NCBI RefSeq assembly: GCF_025980345.1
Contig: NZ_JAPDUI010000001.1
Coordinates: 59,487 to 123,486, forward strand
DNA length: 64,000 nt
Reading direction: 5' to 3'
Origin: Arenimonas sp. GDDSR-1
GTDB taxonomy: Bacteria; Pseudomonadota; Gammaproteobacteria; Xanthomonadales; Xanthomonadaceae
Every line of letters starts with the position of its first letter. The stretch's first letter is position 1. Below, piece by piece: positions 56,030-64,000 of this stretch. The notes below the pieces were generated by a model. That model worked only from the letters and a program-made list of their open reading frames with translations, was not told where the DNA came from and did no database searches. The translations under genes were made by a program, and so were the position numbers.

Positions 56030-57931
56030 ATGCAGCGCACGAAGATCACCATTATGCTGTTGACGGCACTGCCGTTGATGACGGCACTCAACGGCTGTTC
56101 CAAGCGTCAGGATGCCGACGAGCCGCAGGTCATGAAGTCGGTTGAAGAAACCGGCCAAAACGCAAATGCCGAGGAATTCCCGACCAGGCCCTTTTTCGGC
56201 GACACGCATCTGCATACCTCTTACTCGGCGGATGCCGGCATGGCCGGCGCAAAACTCGGTCCGGAAGAAGCCTACCGCTTCGCCATGGGCGAAGAGGTAA
56301 CCAGCAACACCGGACAGCCGGCAAAGCTCAGCCGACCCTATGATTTCCTCGTGGTGGCCGACCATTCCGAAAATCTCGGTCTGGCTCCGATGATTGCGAG
56401 CTCGGATCCGGTACTGCTGAAAAATCCGACCGGAAAACGCTGGCATGACATGGTGAAGGCAGGCAAGGGCAACCAGGCCTTCGGGGAATGGATCAGCAAT
56501 GGCAGTACGACCGGGAAAGATCTCATCAACAGCCCGGAAATGATGCAGTCGGCCTGGAATTCGATCATCAAGGCCGCGGAAAAATACAACCAGCCCGGCA
56601 AATTCACCGCCTTCATCGGCTATGAGTGGACTTCGACGCCGGATGGCAACAACATGCATCGTAATGTCATCTACCGCGACGGCGGCGACAAAGCGGGGCA
56701 GGTGCTGCCATTCTCCGCCTACGACAGCCAGGATCCGGAAAAGCTCTGGACATGGATGCAGGGCTATGAAGACAAGACCGGTGGCAAGGTGCTGGCGATT
56801 CCGCACAACGGCAATCTCAGCGGTGGCATGATGTGGGCGGCTCAGACGGTTTCCGGCAAGCCCTATGACCGTGCCTATGCCGAATTGCGTGCCCGACGCG
56901 AACCGATCATCGAGGTTACTCAGCCCAAAGGCACCAGTGAGGCGCATCCGGCACTGTCGCCGTCCGACGAATTCGCCAATTTCGAGGTCTGGGATAAATC
57001 CAATCTCGGCGGGAACCATCCGATTGGCAAAGAGGCATTGGCCGGCAGTTACGCCCGCGAAGCCCTGAAGAACGGGCTAGCCTATGAACAGAAGATCGGC
57101 GCCAATCCCTTCAAGTTCGGCATGGTCGGCAGCACCGATGCGCACACCGGGTTGTCCACCGTCGATGAAGACAACTTCTTCGGAAAAACGACAACCACCG
57201 AACCCAGTGCGGAACGCTGGAAGCATGCCGCCATACCGGCCATGAAACCGGAATTGACCACCTACGGCTGGGCGCTGGGCGCATCCGGTCTGGCGGCGGT
57301 CTGGGCCCGTGAGAACACCCGCGAATCATTGTTCGAGGCCATGGAGCGACGCGAAGTCTACGGCACCACCGGGCCGCGGATGTCGGTACGTCTGTTCGGC
57401 GGCTGGGACTTTTCCAATGACGATGCACAAAGCCGTGAACTGGCCAAACTCGGTTATGCCAAAGGCGTTCCGATGGGCGGCACACTGCCCAAAGCACCGG
57501 CCGGGAAAGCCCCTACCTTTTTGCTGGCTGCCATGAAAGACGCCATGGGCGCCAACCTTGACCGCTATCAGGTGGTGAAAGGGTGGGTCGATGCCGCCGG
57601 AAAAACGCATGAGAAGGTGTATGACGTGGTCTGGTCGGACAACCGCAAGCCCGGCGCCGACGGGCGCCTGCCCGCCGTCGGCAATACCGTCGATGCGGTC
57701 AATGTGACCTATACCAATACCATCGGCGCTGCCGAATTGAAGGCGGTGTGGGCCGATCCGGAATTCGATCCCCAACAACGTGCCTTCTACTACGGCCGTG
57801 TCCTGCAGATTCCGACCCCGCGCTGGACCGCGTTCGATGCGAAACGATATGCACTGAAATTGCCCAAAGAAGTCCCGATGACGGTCATCGAACGTGCGTA
57901 CACTTCCCCCATCTGGTACAACCCGCAATAA
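56030..57931 (+). CDS. DUF3604 lipoprotein with PHP-like metal motifs
   Basis: The 633-residue precursor has a signal ending MTALNGC with Cys23 as probable lipid site. After a short linker it enters a DUF3604 domain. Metal-type motifs resemble PHP phosphoesterases: GDTHLHTSYSADAG (H60, H62), VVADHSENLG (D111, H112), LAIPHNGNLSGG in the middle and GSTDAHTGLS near residues 367-376. A metal-dependent hydrolase outside the inner membrane is a fair inference, but the substrate is unknown. TGPRMSVRLFGGWDF, GVPMGGTLP and ERAYTSPIWYNPQ match the family's C-terminal part. It is cotranscribed with the DUF3016 gene. Confidence 0.85.
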   Translation: MQRTKITIMLLTALPLMTALNGCSKRQDADEPQVMKSVEETGQNANAEEFPTRPFFGDTHLHTSYSADAGMAGAKLGPEEAYRFAMGEEVTSNTGQPAKLSRPYDFLVVADHSENLGLAPMIASSDPVLLKNPTGKRWHDMVKAGKGNQAFGEWISNGSTTGKDLINSPEMMQSAWNSIIKAAEKYNQPGKFTAFIGYEWTSTPDGNNMHRNVIYRDGGDKAGQVLPFSAYDSQDPEKLWTWMQGYEDKTGGKVLAIPHNGNLSGGMMWAAQTVSGKPYDRAYAELRARREPIIEVTQPKGTSEAHPALSPSDEFANFEVWDKSNLGGNHPIGKEALAGSYAREALKNGLAYEQKIGANPFKFGMVGSTDAHTGLSTVDEDNFFGKTTTTEPSAERWKHAAIPAMKPELTTYGWALGASGLAAVWARENTRESLFEAMERREVYGTTGPRMSVRLFGGWDFSNDDAQSRELAKLGYAKGVPMGGTLPKAPAGKAPTFLLAAMKDAMGANLDRYQVVKGWVDAAGKTHEKVYDVVWSDNRKPGADGRLPAVGNTVDAVNVTYTNTIGAAELKAVWADPEFDPQQRAFYYGRVLQIPTPRWTAFDAKRYALKLPKEVPMTVIERAYTSPIWYNPQ

Positions 57932-57958
57932 TCCATCCAAATTAAAAGGACGAATAAC

Positions 57959-58471
57959 ATGAAAATCATGCACACTGCCAGTCGATTCGCAGCTGCTAGC
58001 CTGCTGTTTCTCTCGATACCCGCATCTGCAGGCGAGGTCACCGTTACCTGGTCCGATCCCGCGAAATTCACCGACATCGTGGCAAGCAACAGCACCGACA
58101 AATCCTACCGCAAGAGCGTGGAAAAAGCCCTGAGTGCGGAGTTCAAAGCCCAGGCGGCGAAGCTCCCGGCCGGCCAGAACATGAGCGTGCACGTCACCAA
58201 TGTGGATCTGGCCGGAGAGGTCGATCCCATACCAAGCCGAGCCGGCTACCGGGTTAGGGTTCTGAAAGATATCTACTATCCGCAGATCAGCCTGGATTAC
58301 CGCATCACCGATGCGTCCGGCGCAGTCGTCAAGGAACAGAAGGGCGCGGTTCTGAAGGATGCCGGGTTCCTCGCCAGCGCTTCGAATGCTTCCGCGCGCC
58401 AGGATTTCTACTATGAACGCCATATGATCAAGGAATGGTTCGGCAAGGAAATCCTTGCCAAGTCCCCGTAA
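57959..58471 (+). CDS. DUF3016 secreted protein
   Basis: The 170-residue precursor has a signal peptide (FAAASLLFLSIPASAGE) with probable cleavage after ASA. The mature protein shows the DUF3016 pattern: VTVTWSDPAKFTDI, LPAGQNMSVHVTNVDLAGEV, ISLDYRITDASGAVV and a final YYERHMIKEWFGKEI. It is predicted periplasmic, with unknown function. It follows the DUF3604 gene by 27 bases and shares its promoter. A perfect 11-bp hairpin follows. Confidence 0.85.
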   Translation: MKIMHTASRFAAASLLFLSIPASAGEVTVTWSDPAKFTDIVASNSTDKSYRKSVEKALSAEFKAQAAKLPAGQNMSVHVTNVDLAGEVDPIPSRAGYRVRVLKDIYYPQISLDYRITDASGAVVKEQKGAVLKDAGFLASASNASARQDFYYERHMIKEWFGKEILAKSP

Positions 58472-58495
58472 CCACGGAGGGCTAAGTTCTTGAAT

Positions 58496-58523
58496 CGGCA
58501 TCCGGACCCAGCTCCGGATGCCG
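58496..58523 (+). terminator. Perfect 11-bp hairpin after the DUF3016 gene
   Basis: CGGCATCCGGA-N6-TCCGGATGCCG forms a perfect 11-bp stem but lacks a T-tract. Position 24 bases after the stop suggests a 3' end or Rho-assisted terminator. Confidence 0.5.
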
Positions 58524-58600
58524 CCCGGATTCCTCCATGCTGTATTCATCAGGCCGGCTCTGATACAATATCAGCCTGATTATCTTGAAGTTTTCACTGC

Positions 58601-59720
58601 ATGGAACTGAATCCGATCCGCAACCGCATCGCCGAGTTGCAAGAGCGTGTCACCTCGCTCAGGGGGTATCTTTGACTTCGACAACAAAGTCGAACGTCTG
58701 GAAGAAGTAAACCGCGAGCTGGAAAGCCCGCAGATTTGGAATGAGCCCGAAAAAGCGCTTGCACTCGGTAAAGAGCGGGCAAGCCTCGACAAGACCGTGT
58801 CCGAGATCCGTGGCACGCTCGACGGCCTGGGTGAAGCGCTGGAATACCTCGAACTGGCCGAAATGGAAAACGATGAGGGTATCGTCGATTCGGTCACCGC
58901 CGATGTGGCCAAGATTTCCGAACGCGTAGAAAAGCTGGAATTCCGCCGGATGTTCTCCGGCGAGCAGGACCACACCAACTGCTTTGTCGATATCCAGGCC
59001 GGTGCCGGCGGTACCGAAGCCCAGGATTGGGCGGAAATCGTGCTTCGCATGTACCTGCGCTTCTGCGAAGCCCGTGGCTGGAAAACCGAGCTGATGGAAG
59101 CTTCCGACGGCGATGTAGCGGGCATCAAAAGCGCCACGTTCCGGGTCGAGGGCGAATATGCCTACGGCTGGCTGAAAACCGAAATCGGCGTTCATCGGCT
59201 GGTCCGTAAGTCGCCGTTCGATTCCGATAATCGCCGGCATACCTCGTTTTGTTCGGTATTCGTCAGTCCGGAAGTGGATGACAACATCGAAATCGAAATC
59301 AATCCTGCTGATCTCCGGACCGACGTCTACCGTTCGTCCGGTGCCGGTGGCCAGCACGTCAACAAGACTGAATCGGCCGTCCGGATTACCCACATCCCGA
59401 CCAACACCGTGGTTGCCTGCCAGATCGAACGTTCCCAGCACGGCAACCGCGACCGGGCCATGAAAATGCTCAAGGCCAAGCTGTACGAGCTCGAGCTGAT
59501 GAAACGCAACTCCGAAAAAGACGCGCTGGAAGCGACCAAATCCGACATCGGCTGGGGCAGTCAGATCCGCAGTTACGTGCTCGATCAGAGCCGGATCAAG
59601 GATCTGCGTACCGGCATCGAGCGCACCGATACCCAGAAAGTCCTCGACGGCGACCTCGACGAGTTCGTCGAAGCCAGTCTTAAAGCCGGCCTGACCGCCG
59701 GCGCCGGCCGCAGCAATTGA
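58601..59720 (+). CDS. prfB: Peptide chain release factor 2 (programmed +1 frameshift)
   Basis: RF2 terminates translation at UGA and UAA. Translation starts at ATG 58601, reaches in-frame TGA at codon 25 (58673-58675), and shifts +1 after CTT to continue at GAC 58674, giving about 372 residues. The site AGGGGGTATCTTTGAC has the internal Shine-Dalgarno and slippery CTT-TGA-C of E. coli prfB. The stop-codon tripeptide SPF (KSPFDS) and catalytic GGQ ([10 protein letters not shown]) are both present. The ORF track shows only the part after the shift (58647 on). lysS follows 13 bases later. Confidence 0.97.
58661..58675 (+). promoter_or_regulatory. prfB programmed +1 frameshift site
   Basis: AGGGGG pairs with 16S rRNA three bases before CTT-TGA. 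Low RF2 makes the ribosome pause at TGA and slip forward, so RF2 controls its own synthesis. The internal stop is regulatory. Confidence 0.97.
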
Positions 59721-59733
59721 TTCAAGGAAACCT

Positions 59734-61248
59734 ATGAACGAGAACAGCACCGAACTGCCGCAGGACGAGAACCAGCTCATTGCCGAACGCCGCGCCAAGC
59801 TCAAGGCCCTGCGCGAGCGCGGCATCGCTTACCCGAATGATTTCGTGCGCGCTGATTACGCCAGCGATCTGCAGGACGAATACGCCGACAAGGAGCGCTG
59901 GACCACGGAAGCGCTGCAGGACCTGGACCGATCCGTCCAGATTGCCGGACGGCTGATGGCCAAACGGGTGATGGGCAAGGCCAGTTTCGCGCAGTTGCAG
60001 GACATGTCGGGCCGCATCCAGCTGTATCTGTCGGGTGCCGATCTGGGCGAAGCCTACGAGTCGTTCAAGCACTGGGATGTCGGCGATATCATCGGTGTCA
60101 GCGGCGTGCTGACGCGGACCAAGACCGGCGAACTGTCGGTCAAGGGCAAAAGCCTGCGGCTGCTGACCAAATCCCTGCGTCCTTTGCCGGACAAGTGGCA
60201 CGGTCTTTCCGATGTCGAGCAGCGCTACCGCCAGCGCTATGTCGATCTGATCGTGACTCCCGAAGCACGCGAGGTTTTCATCAAGCGTTCCCAGGTGATT
60301 TCGGCCCTGCGCAACTGGCTGGATGCGCAACGCTTCCTGGAAGTGGAAACGCCGATGATGCATTACATCCCCGGAGGCGCCACCGCCAAACCGTTCATGA
60401 CCCACCACAACGCGCTCGGACTCGATCTGTATCTGCGCGTGGCGCCGGAGCTCTACCTGAAACGCCTGACCGTAGGCGGGCTTGAGCGCATCTATGAAAT
60501 CAACCGCAACTTCCGGAACGAGGGCGTATCCACCCGCCACAATCCGGAATTCACCATGCTCGAACTGTACGAGGCGTATGCCACCTACAACGAGATCATG
60601 GATCTGACCGAGGGCATGATCCGCGCCGCAGCCCAAAAAGTCCTGCCATCCATGCAGACGCATTGGGACGGGGCCGACATCGATCTGTCCCGACCGTTCA
60701 AGCGCTGGACCATGACCGATGCCGTACTGGAACACAACCCGCAGATTTCCGCAGCCGATATCCGCGATGTCGCCGCCATGCGCCGGCATTGCGATGCGCT
60801 CGGCGTCCGTTACAAGCCAGGTTACGGCTGGGGCAAATTGCTGCTGGAAGTGTTTGAAAAGACCGTCGAACACACGCTGGTGCAGCCGACCTTCATCACC
60901 CAGCACCCGACCGAAGTCAGCCCCTTGGCCCGCGCCAACGACAACGATGCCGGTCTGACCGACAGGTTCGAGCTGTTCATCGGCGGCAAGGAAATCGCCA
61001 ACGGCTTTTCCGAGCTCAACGACTCCGAAGACCAGGCGGCACGCTTCGCCGAACAGGTCAACCAGAAAGAGGGCGGGGATGACGAAGCCATGCATTTCGA
61101 TGCCGATTACATCCGTGCCCTGGAAGTGGGCCTGCCACCGACCGGTGGCCTTGGCGTCGGCATCGACCGCTTAGTGATGATGCTGACCGGCTCTGCATCC
61201 ATCCGCGACGTGCTGCTGTTTCCGTACATGCGGCCGGTCAGCGACTGA
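59734..61248 (+). CDS. lysS: Lysyl-tRNA synthetase, class II
   Basis: LysRS charges tRNA-Lys. It has 504 residues. The OB-fold anticodon domain carries [18 protein letters not shown]; motif 2 is in [21 protein letters not shown] and motif 3 in [32 protein letters not shown] is the class II LysRS motif 1 region. It follows prfB closely, the order found in E. coli and Xanthomonas, and ends in a strong terminator. Confidence 0.98.
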   Translation: MNENSTELPQDENQLIAERRAKLKALRERGIAYPNDFVRADYASDLQDEYADKERWTTEALQDLDRSVQIAGRLMAKRVMGKASFAQLQDMSGRIQLYLSGADLGEAYESFKHWDVGDIIGVSGVLTRTKTGELSVKGKSLRLLTKSLRPLPDKWHGLSDVEQRYRQRYVDLIVTPEAREVFIKRSQVISALRNWLDAQRFLEVETPMMHYIPGGATAKPFMTHHNALGLDLYLRVAPELYLKRLTVGGLERIYEINRNFRNEGVSTRHNPEFTMLELYEAYATYNEIMDLTEGMIRAAAQKVLPSMQTHWDGADIDLSRPFKRWTMTDAVLEHNPQISAADIRDVAAMRRHCDALGVRYKPGYGWGKLLLEVFEKTVEHTLVQPTFITQHPTEVSPLARANDNDAGLTDRFELFIGGKEIANGFSELNDSEDQAARFAEQVNQKEGGDDEAMHFDADYIRALEVGLPPTGGLGVGIDRLVMMLTGSASIRDVLLFPYMRPVSD

Positions 61249-61254
61249 AGAAAA

Positions 61255-61277
61255 GGGCGCCGAGGCGCCCTTTTTTT
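61255..61277 (+). terminator. Intrinsic terminator after lysS
   Basis: GGGCGC-CGAG-GCGCCC is followed by seven T residues. The A-rich left side could also help terminate the convergent acyl-CoA ligase gene, whose TAA stop lies in the T-tract. Confidence 0.93.
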
Positions 61278-62952
61278 AGGTTTCCTTTGCGCTATCCCGC
61301 AACTCCCGCCGCAGGATCTTGCCGACATTGGTTTTCGGCAGTTCGGTCCGGAATTCGATGACTTTCGGCTGCTTGTAACCGGTCAGGTATTCGCGGCAAT
61401 AGTGGCGGATGTCGTCGGCGGTGATGGACTGGTCCTTGCGCACCACGACGATCTTCACGGCTTCGCCGGATTTTTCATCGGGCACGCCGACTGCCGCCAC
61501 TTCCAGAATGCCCGGCATGGCGGCGATGACATCCTCGATTTCATTCGGGAACACATTGAAGCCGGACACCAGAATCATGTCCTTCTTTCGGTCGACGATG
61601 TAGAAGAAGCCCTTGTCGTCCATCTTGGCGATGTCGCCGGTGTGCAGCCAGCCTTCGGCGTCGATGACCTTGGCGGTCTCATCCGGACGCTGCCAGTAGC
61701 CCTGCATGACCTGCGGTCCCTTCACGCACAGTTCGCCGATTTCGCCCTGCGGCAGGATGTTGCCGTCGTCGTCTTTGATGCAGCAATGCGTCGAAGAGAT
61801 GGGTAGACCGATGGCGCCGTTGAATTCCTTCAGATCGAGCGGATTCATGCAGCAGGCCGGCGAGGTCTCGGTCAGGCCGTAAGCCTCGACCAGGGTCACG
61901 CCGGTGACGTTCTTCCACTTCTCGGCCACGGCTTTCTGAACGGCCATGCCGCCGCCGAGGGCGAGGTGTACCCGGCTGAAATCGAGCTTGTCGAATCCCG
62001 GTGTGTTCAAAAGCCCGTTGAACAGGGTGTTCACGCCGGTAATCGCGGTGAAATTGCTCTTTTTCAATTCCTTGACAAAGCCCGGCATGTCGCGCGGATT
62101 GGTGATCAGGTAGTTCAAACCCCCGAACTTCATGAATACCAGACAGTTCGCGGTCAAAGCGAAGATATGGTAAAGCGGCAGCGCGGTGATGATCACCTCA
62201 CTTCCTTCCTTGGCGTTCTTGCCGATCCACGACGACGCCTGTTGCATGTTGGCGACCAGATTGCTGTGGCTCAGCATGGCCCCCTTGGAAACGCCGGTGG
62301 TGCCGCCGGTGTACTGCAGGAACGCGATTTCTGACGGCTGGATGCTGACGTGGGGCAGTTTGTGCTTCGCGCCGATAGACAGGGCTTTCCGGAAGCGGAT
62401 TGCGTCCGGAAGATCGTAATCGGGCACGGCCTGTTTGACGTGTTTCAGCACGAAATCGACCAACAGACCCTTCGGTCCGAGCATCTCGCCGACGCTGGTG
62501 GTGATGACCTGACGGACTTTCGTTTCGTGAAGCACTTCTTCCGCGGTGCAGGCGAAATTGTCCAGAACGAGCAGGGCGGCGGCTCCGGAGTCGTTGAGCT
62601 GGTGTTTCAGCTCGCGGGCGGTGTACATCGGATTGGTATTGACCACGGTCAGCCCGGCACGCAGAACTCCGAAAATGGCAACCGGATACTGCAGGACGTT
62701 CGGCAGCATGATGGCGACGCGTTCGCCCTTCTTCAGTTTCAGTTCGTGAATCAGGTAACTGGCGAATTGGGCGCTGAGCCGGTCGACCTCGCGGTAGCTG
62801 ATGGTCTTCCCGAAATTGCTGAATGCCGGCCGGTCGGCGAATTTATCGATGGCATTTTCCAGCACGGATACGATGGAAGGAAACTCGCTGATGTCGATGT
62901 CATGCGGAACATCGGGGGCGTAGCTGTCAAGCCAGGGACGGTTCATGCTCAT
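61276..62952 (-). CDS. fadD: Long-chain fatty-acid-CoA ligase (FadD; positional RpfB)
   Basis: The enzyme activates fatty acids to acyl-CoA via an acyl-adenylate. The 558-residue protein shows LQYTGGTTGVSKGAMLSH (P-loop), ALPLYHIFALTANCL, EAYGLTETSPA, the fatty-acid signature GWLHTGDIAKMDDKGFFYIVDRKKDMI (in parts) and PKTNVGKILRRELRD with the adenylation lysine. It matches E. coli FadD along its length. In Xanthomonas the ligase here is RpfB, next to the DSF synthase gene rpfF. No rpfF is adjacent here, so a plain fatty-acid degradation role is the safe call. Confidence 0.94.
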   Translation of the reverse strand: MSMNRPWLDSYAPDVPHDIDISEFPSIVSVLENAIDKFADRPAFSNFGKTISYREVDRLSAQFASYLIHELKLKKGERVAIMLPNVLQYPVAIFGVLRAGLTVVNTNPMYTARELKHQLNDSGAAALLVLDNFACTAEEVLHETKVRQVITTSVGEMLGPKGLLVDFVLKHVKQAVPDYDLPDAIRFRKALSIGAKHKLPHVSIQPSEIAFLQYTGGTTGVSKGAMLSHSNLVANMQQASSWIGKNAKEGSEVIITALPLYHIFALTANCLVFMKFGGLNYLITNPRDMPGFVKELKKSNFTAITGVNTLFNGLLNTPGFDKLDFSRVHLALGGGMAVQKAVAEKWKNVTGVTLVEAYGLTETSPACCMNPLDLKEFNGAIGLPISSTHCCIKDDDGNILPQGEIGELCVKGPQVMQGYWQRPDETAKVIDAEGWLHTGDIAKMDDKGFFYIVDRKKDMILVSGFNVFPNEIEDVIAAMPGILEVAAVGVPDEKSGEAVKIVVVRKDQSITADDIRHYCREYLTGYKQPKVIEFRTELPKTNVGKILRRELRDSAKET

Positions 62953-63025
62953 GGGTTTTTCGGGCAGCGGATGGATATGTCCATTTGAGCATAAGCTCTA
63001 AATACTGACAAGCCCGACAGGCAAG

Positions 63026-63046
63026 AAAAAAGCGGCCGTAGCCGCT
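63026..63046 (-). terminator. Intrinsic terminator after the aconitase gene
   Basis: On the minus strand AGCGGC-TACG-GCCGCT is followed by TTTTT. It lies 25 bases after the aconitase stop and before fadD. The plus strand is nearly symmetric. Confidence 0.88.
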
Positions 63047-63070
63047 TTTTTCATCACGCTTTCACACCTT

Positions 63071-64000
63071 TCACGCGGCTTTGCGTGCGGCAAGCTGACG
63101 CAATACGTAGTGCAGGATGCCGCCGTGGCGGAAGTACTCGACTTCCTTGGGCGTCAGCAGCAGCACTTTGGCCTGGAAACGTTTGACCGATCCGTCGGGC
63201 GAGGTGGCGAGCACATCGGCGATTTTGCCGGCGCCGTCTTTCAGGCCGGTGATGTCGAAGCGTTCATCACCCTTCAGACCGTGGCTGGCGGCGCTTTCAC
63301 CGTCCAGGAACTGCAAGGGCAGCACACCCATGCCGACCAGGTTAGATCGGTGAATGCGTTCGAAGCTTTCGGCAATCACGGCCTTGACACCCAGAAGAGT
63401 GGTGCCCTTGGCGGCCCAGTCACGCGAAGATCCGGTACCGTATTCCTTGCCGGCGATGACCACCAGAGGCACGCCTTCGGCCTTGTAGCGCATGGCGGCG
63501 TCGTAGATGGCGAGCTTGTCGTTGGACGGATAGTGGATGGTGTTGCCGCCTTCCTCGCCACCCAGCATCAGGTTCTTGATGCGGATATTGGCGAAGGTGC
63601 CGCGCACCATCACGTCATCATTGCCCCGGCGCGAGCCGTAGGAGTTGAAATCGACCGGCTTGACGCCCCGCGACTGCAGGAACTGGCCGGCCGGCGAGCT
63701 GGCTTTGATGTTTCCTGCCGGCGAGATATGGTCGGTGGTGATCGAATCGCCGAACAGGCCGAGCAGACGTGCGCCCTGGATGTCATCGATGCTGCCGATG
63801 GCCATGCTCATGCCGTCGAAGTAGGGCGGATTCTTGATGTAGGTCGAATCGCCGCTCCAGGCGAAGATTTCGCCCTCGGGCGAGGCGATCTGGTTCCAGC
63901 GCGAATCGCCTTTGAACACGTCGGCGTAATTCTTCTTGAACATTTCCGGTCCGATCGAAGCCGCGATGGCATCGCTGATTTCCTGGTTGCTCGGCCAGAT
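63071..64000 (-). CDS. acnA: Aconitate hydratase A (partial, C-terminal part)
   Basis: Aconitase isomerises citrate to isocitrate with a 4Fe-4S cluster. The window holds the last 309 codons; the frame stays open to 64000, so the track start at 63943 is internal. LGLFGDSITTDHISPAGNI and FNSYGSRRGNDDVMVRGTFANIRIKN belong to the swivelling domain of AcnA/IRP-type enzymes. AGKEYGTGSSRDWAAKGT holds active-site Ser/Arg residues, and AESFERIHRSNLVGMGVLPLQF follows. The cluster cysteines lie outside the window. In Xanthomonas the aconitase next to rpfB is known as RpfA. Confidence 0.96.
   Translation of the reverse strand: MWPSNQEISDAIAASIGPEMFKKNYADVFKGDSRWNQIASPEGEIFAWSGDSTYIKNPPYFDGMSMAIGSIDDIQGARLLGLFGDSITTDHISPAGNIKASSPAGQFLQSRGVKPVDFNSYGSRRGNDDVMVRGTFANIRIKNLMLGGEEGGNTIHYPSNDKLAIYDAAMRYKAEGVPLVVIAGKEYGTGSSRDWAAKGTTLLGVKAVIAESFERIHRSNLVGMGVLPLQFLDGESAASHGLKGDERFDITGLKDGAGKIADVLATSPDGSVKRFQAKVLLLTPKEVEYFRHGGILHYVLRQLAARKAA

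Noticed and set aside
58601-58675. Internal TGA near the start of prfB suggesting a pseudogene
   Set aside because: The AGGGGGTATCTTTGAC context is the conserved RF2 programmed frameshift, so the gene is intact.
61276-62952. Calling the ligase RpfB with a role in DSF turnover
   Set aside because: There is synteny but no rpfF nearby, and the sequence equals FadD just as well. Reported as FadD with the positional note.

Overview
The window reads as chromosome of a Xanthomonadales/Lysobacterales-type gammaproteobacterium. The main reasons are the gene order carA-carB-greA-rpfE-recJ ... prfB-lysS-(rpfB/fadD)-aconitase, which matches the flanks of the Xanthomonas rpf locus, the 1622-residue NAD-dependent glutamate dehydrogenase, and a complete bacterial kynurenine route. 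Coding density is very high. No stretch above 300 bases lacks a gene, and I saw no tRNA, rRNA, CRISPR array, insertion sequence or phage gene.

Layout: (1) 1-8149: a partial ArsR-family regulator, an acyl-CoA dehydrogenase, the large NAD-GDH, NAD kinase and a 5'-nucleotidase. (2) 8300-13726: a ydcSTUV-patD-type polyamine uptake and oxidation operon with a strong terminator directly after the binding-protein gene. (3) 26260 down to 13742 on the minus strand: a close-packed run that starts with asnS, continues through two small uncharacterised genes and an atypical SDR, and becomes a tryptophan/kynurenine degradation operon (2-aminomuconate semialdehyde dehydrogenase, beta-carbonic anhydrase, aminomuconate deaminase, 3-hydroxyanthranilate dioxygenase, an SbtA-type bicarbonate permease, ACMS decarboxylase, kynureninase, kynurenine monooxygenase). 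It ends in sbcB and a small secreted protein. (4) 26360-33571 on the plus strand: an A-type Fe-S protein, rpsF-rpsR-rplI, dnaB, alr, a photolyase and a wax-ester/diacylglycerol acyltransferase. (5) 33573-43450: an ABC exporter, agmatinase, then two divergent units, oapT-ald-mmsA and puuR-puuC-dapB, forming a second polyamine/beta-alanine module. (6) 43500-51648: a tandem glycine riboswitch with gcvP, then carA-carB-greA. (7) 51650-64000: rpfE, a lipoprotein, recJ, a TetR/DUF3604/DUF3016 insert, prfB with its programmed frameshift, lysS, a FadD/RpfB acyl-CoA ligase and a partial aconitase.

How it fits together: the two polyamine loci, 32 kb apart, share an AT-rich motif (TAAATATTCAAC-like) resembling the E. 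coli PuuR box, and the regulator next to one copy is a clear PuuR homologue. Putrescine made by agmatinase or imported by YdcSTUV can be oxidised by PatD and PuuC. A C3 branch (beta-alanine, malonate semialdehyde, acetyl-CoA) is covered by OapT and MmsA, and Ald recycles the alanine formed. The kynurenine operon takes kynurenine to the 2-aminomuconate level and carries its own carbonic anhydrase and bicarbonate permease beside a decarboxylase.

The most interesting points are the bicarbonate-handling pair inside the kynurenine operon, the putative PuuR regulon, the TetR-controlled DUF3604/DUF3016 insert, the rpf-like locus that keeps its flanks but lacks the DSF core (rpfF, rpfC, rpfG), and an SDR that has lost the YxxxK motif. 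All functions are inferred from sequence recognition. No database search was run.
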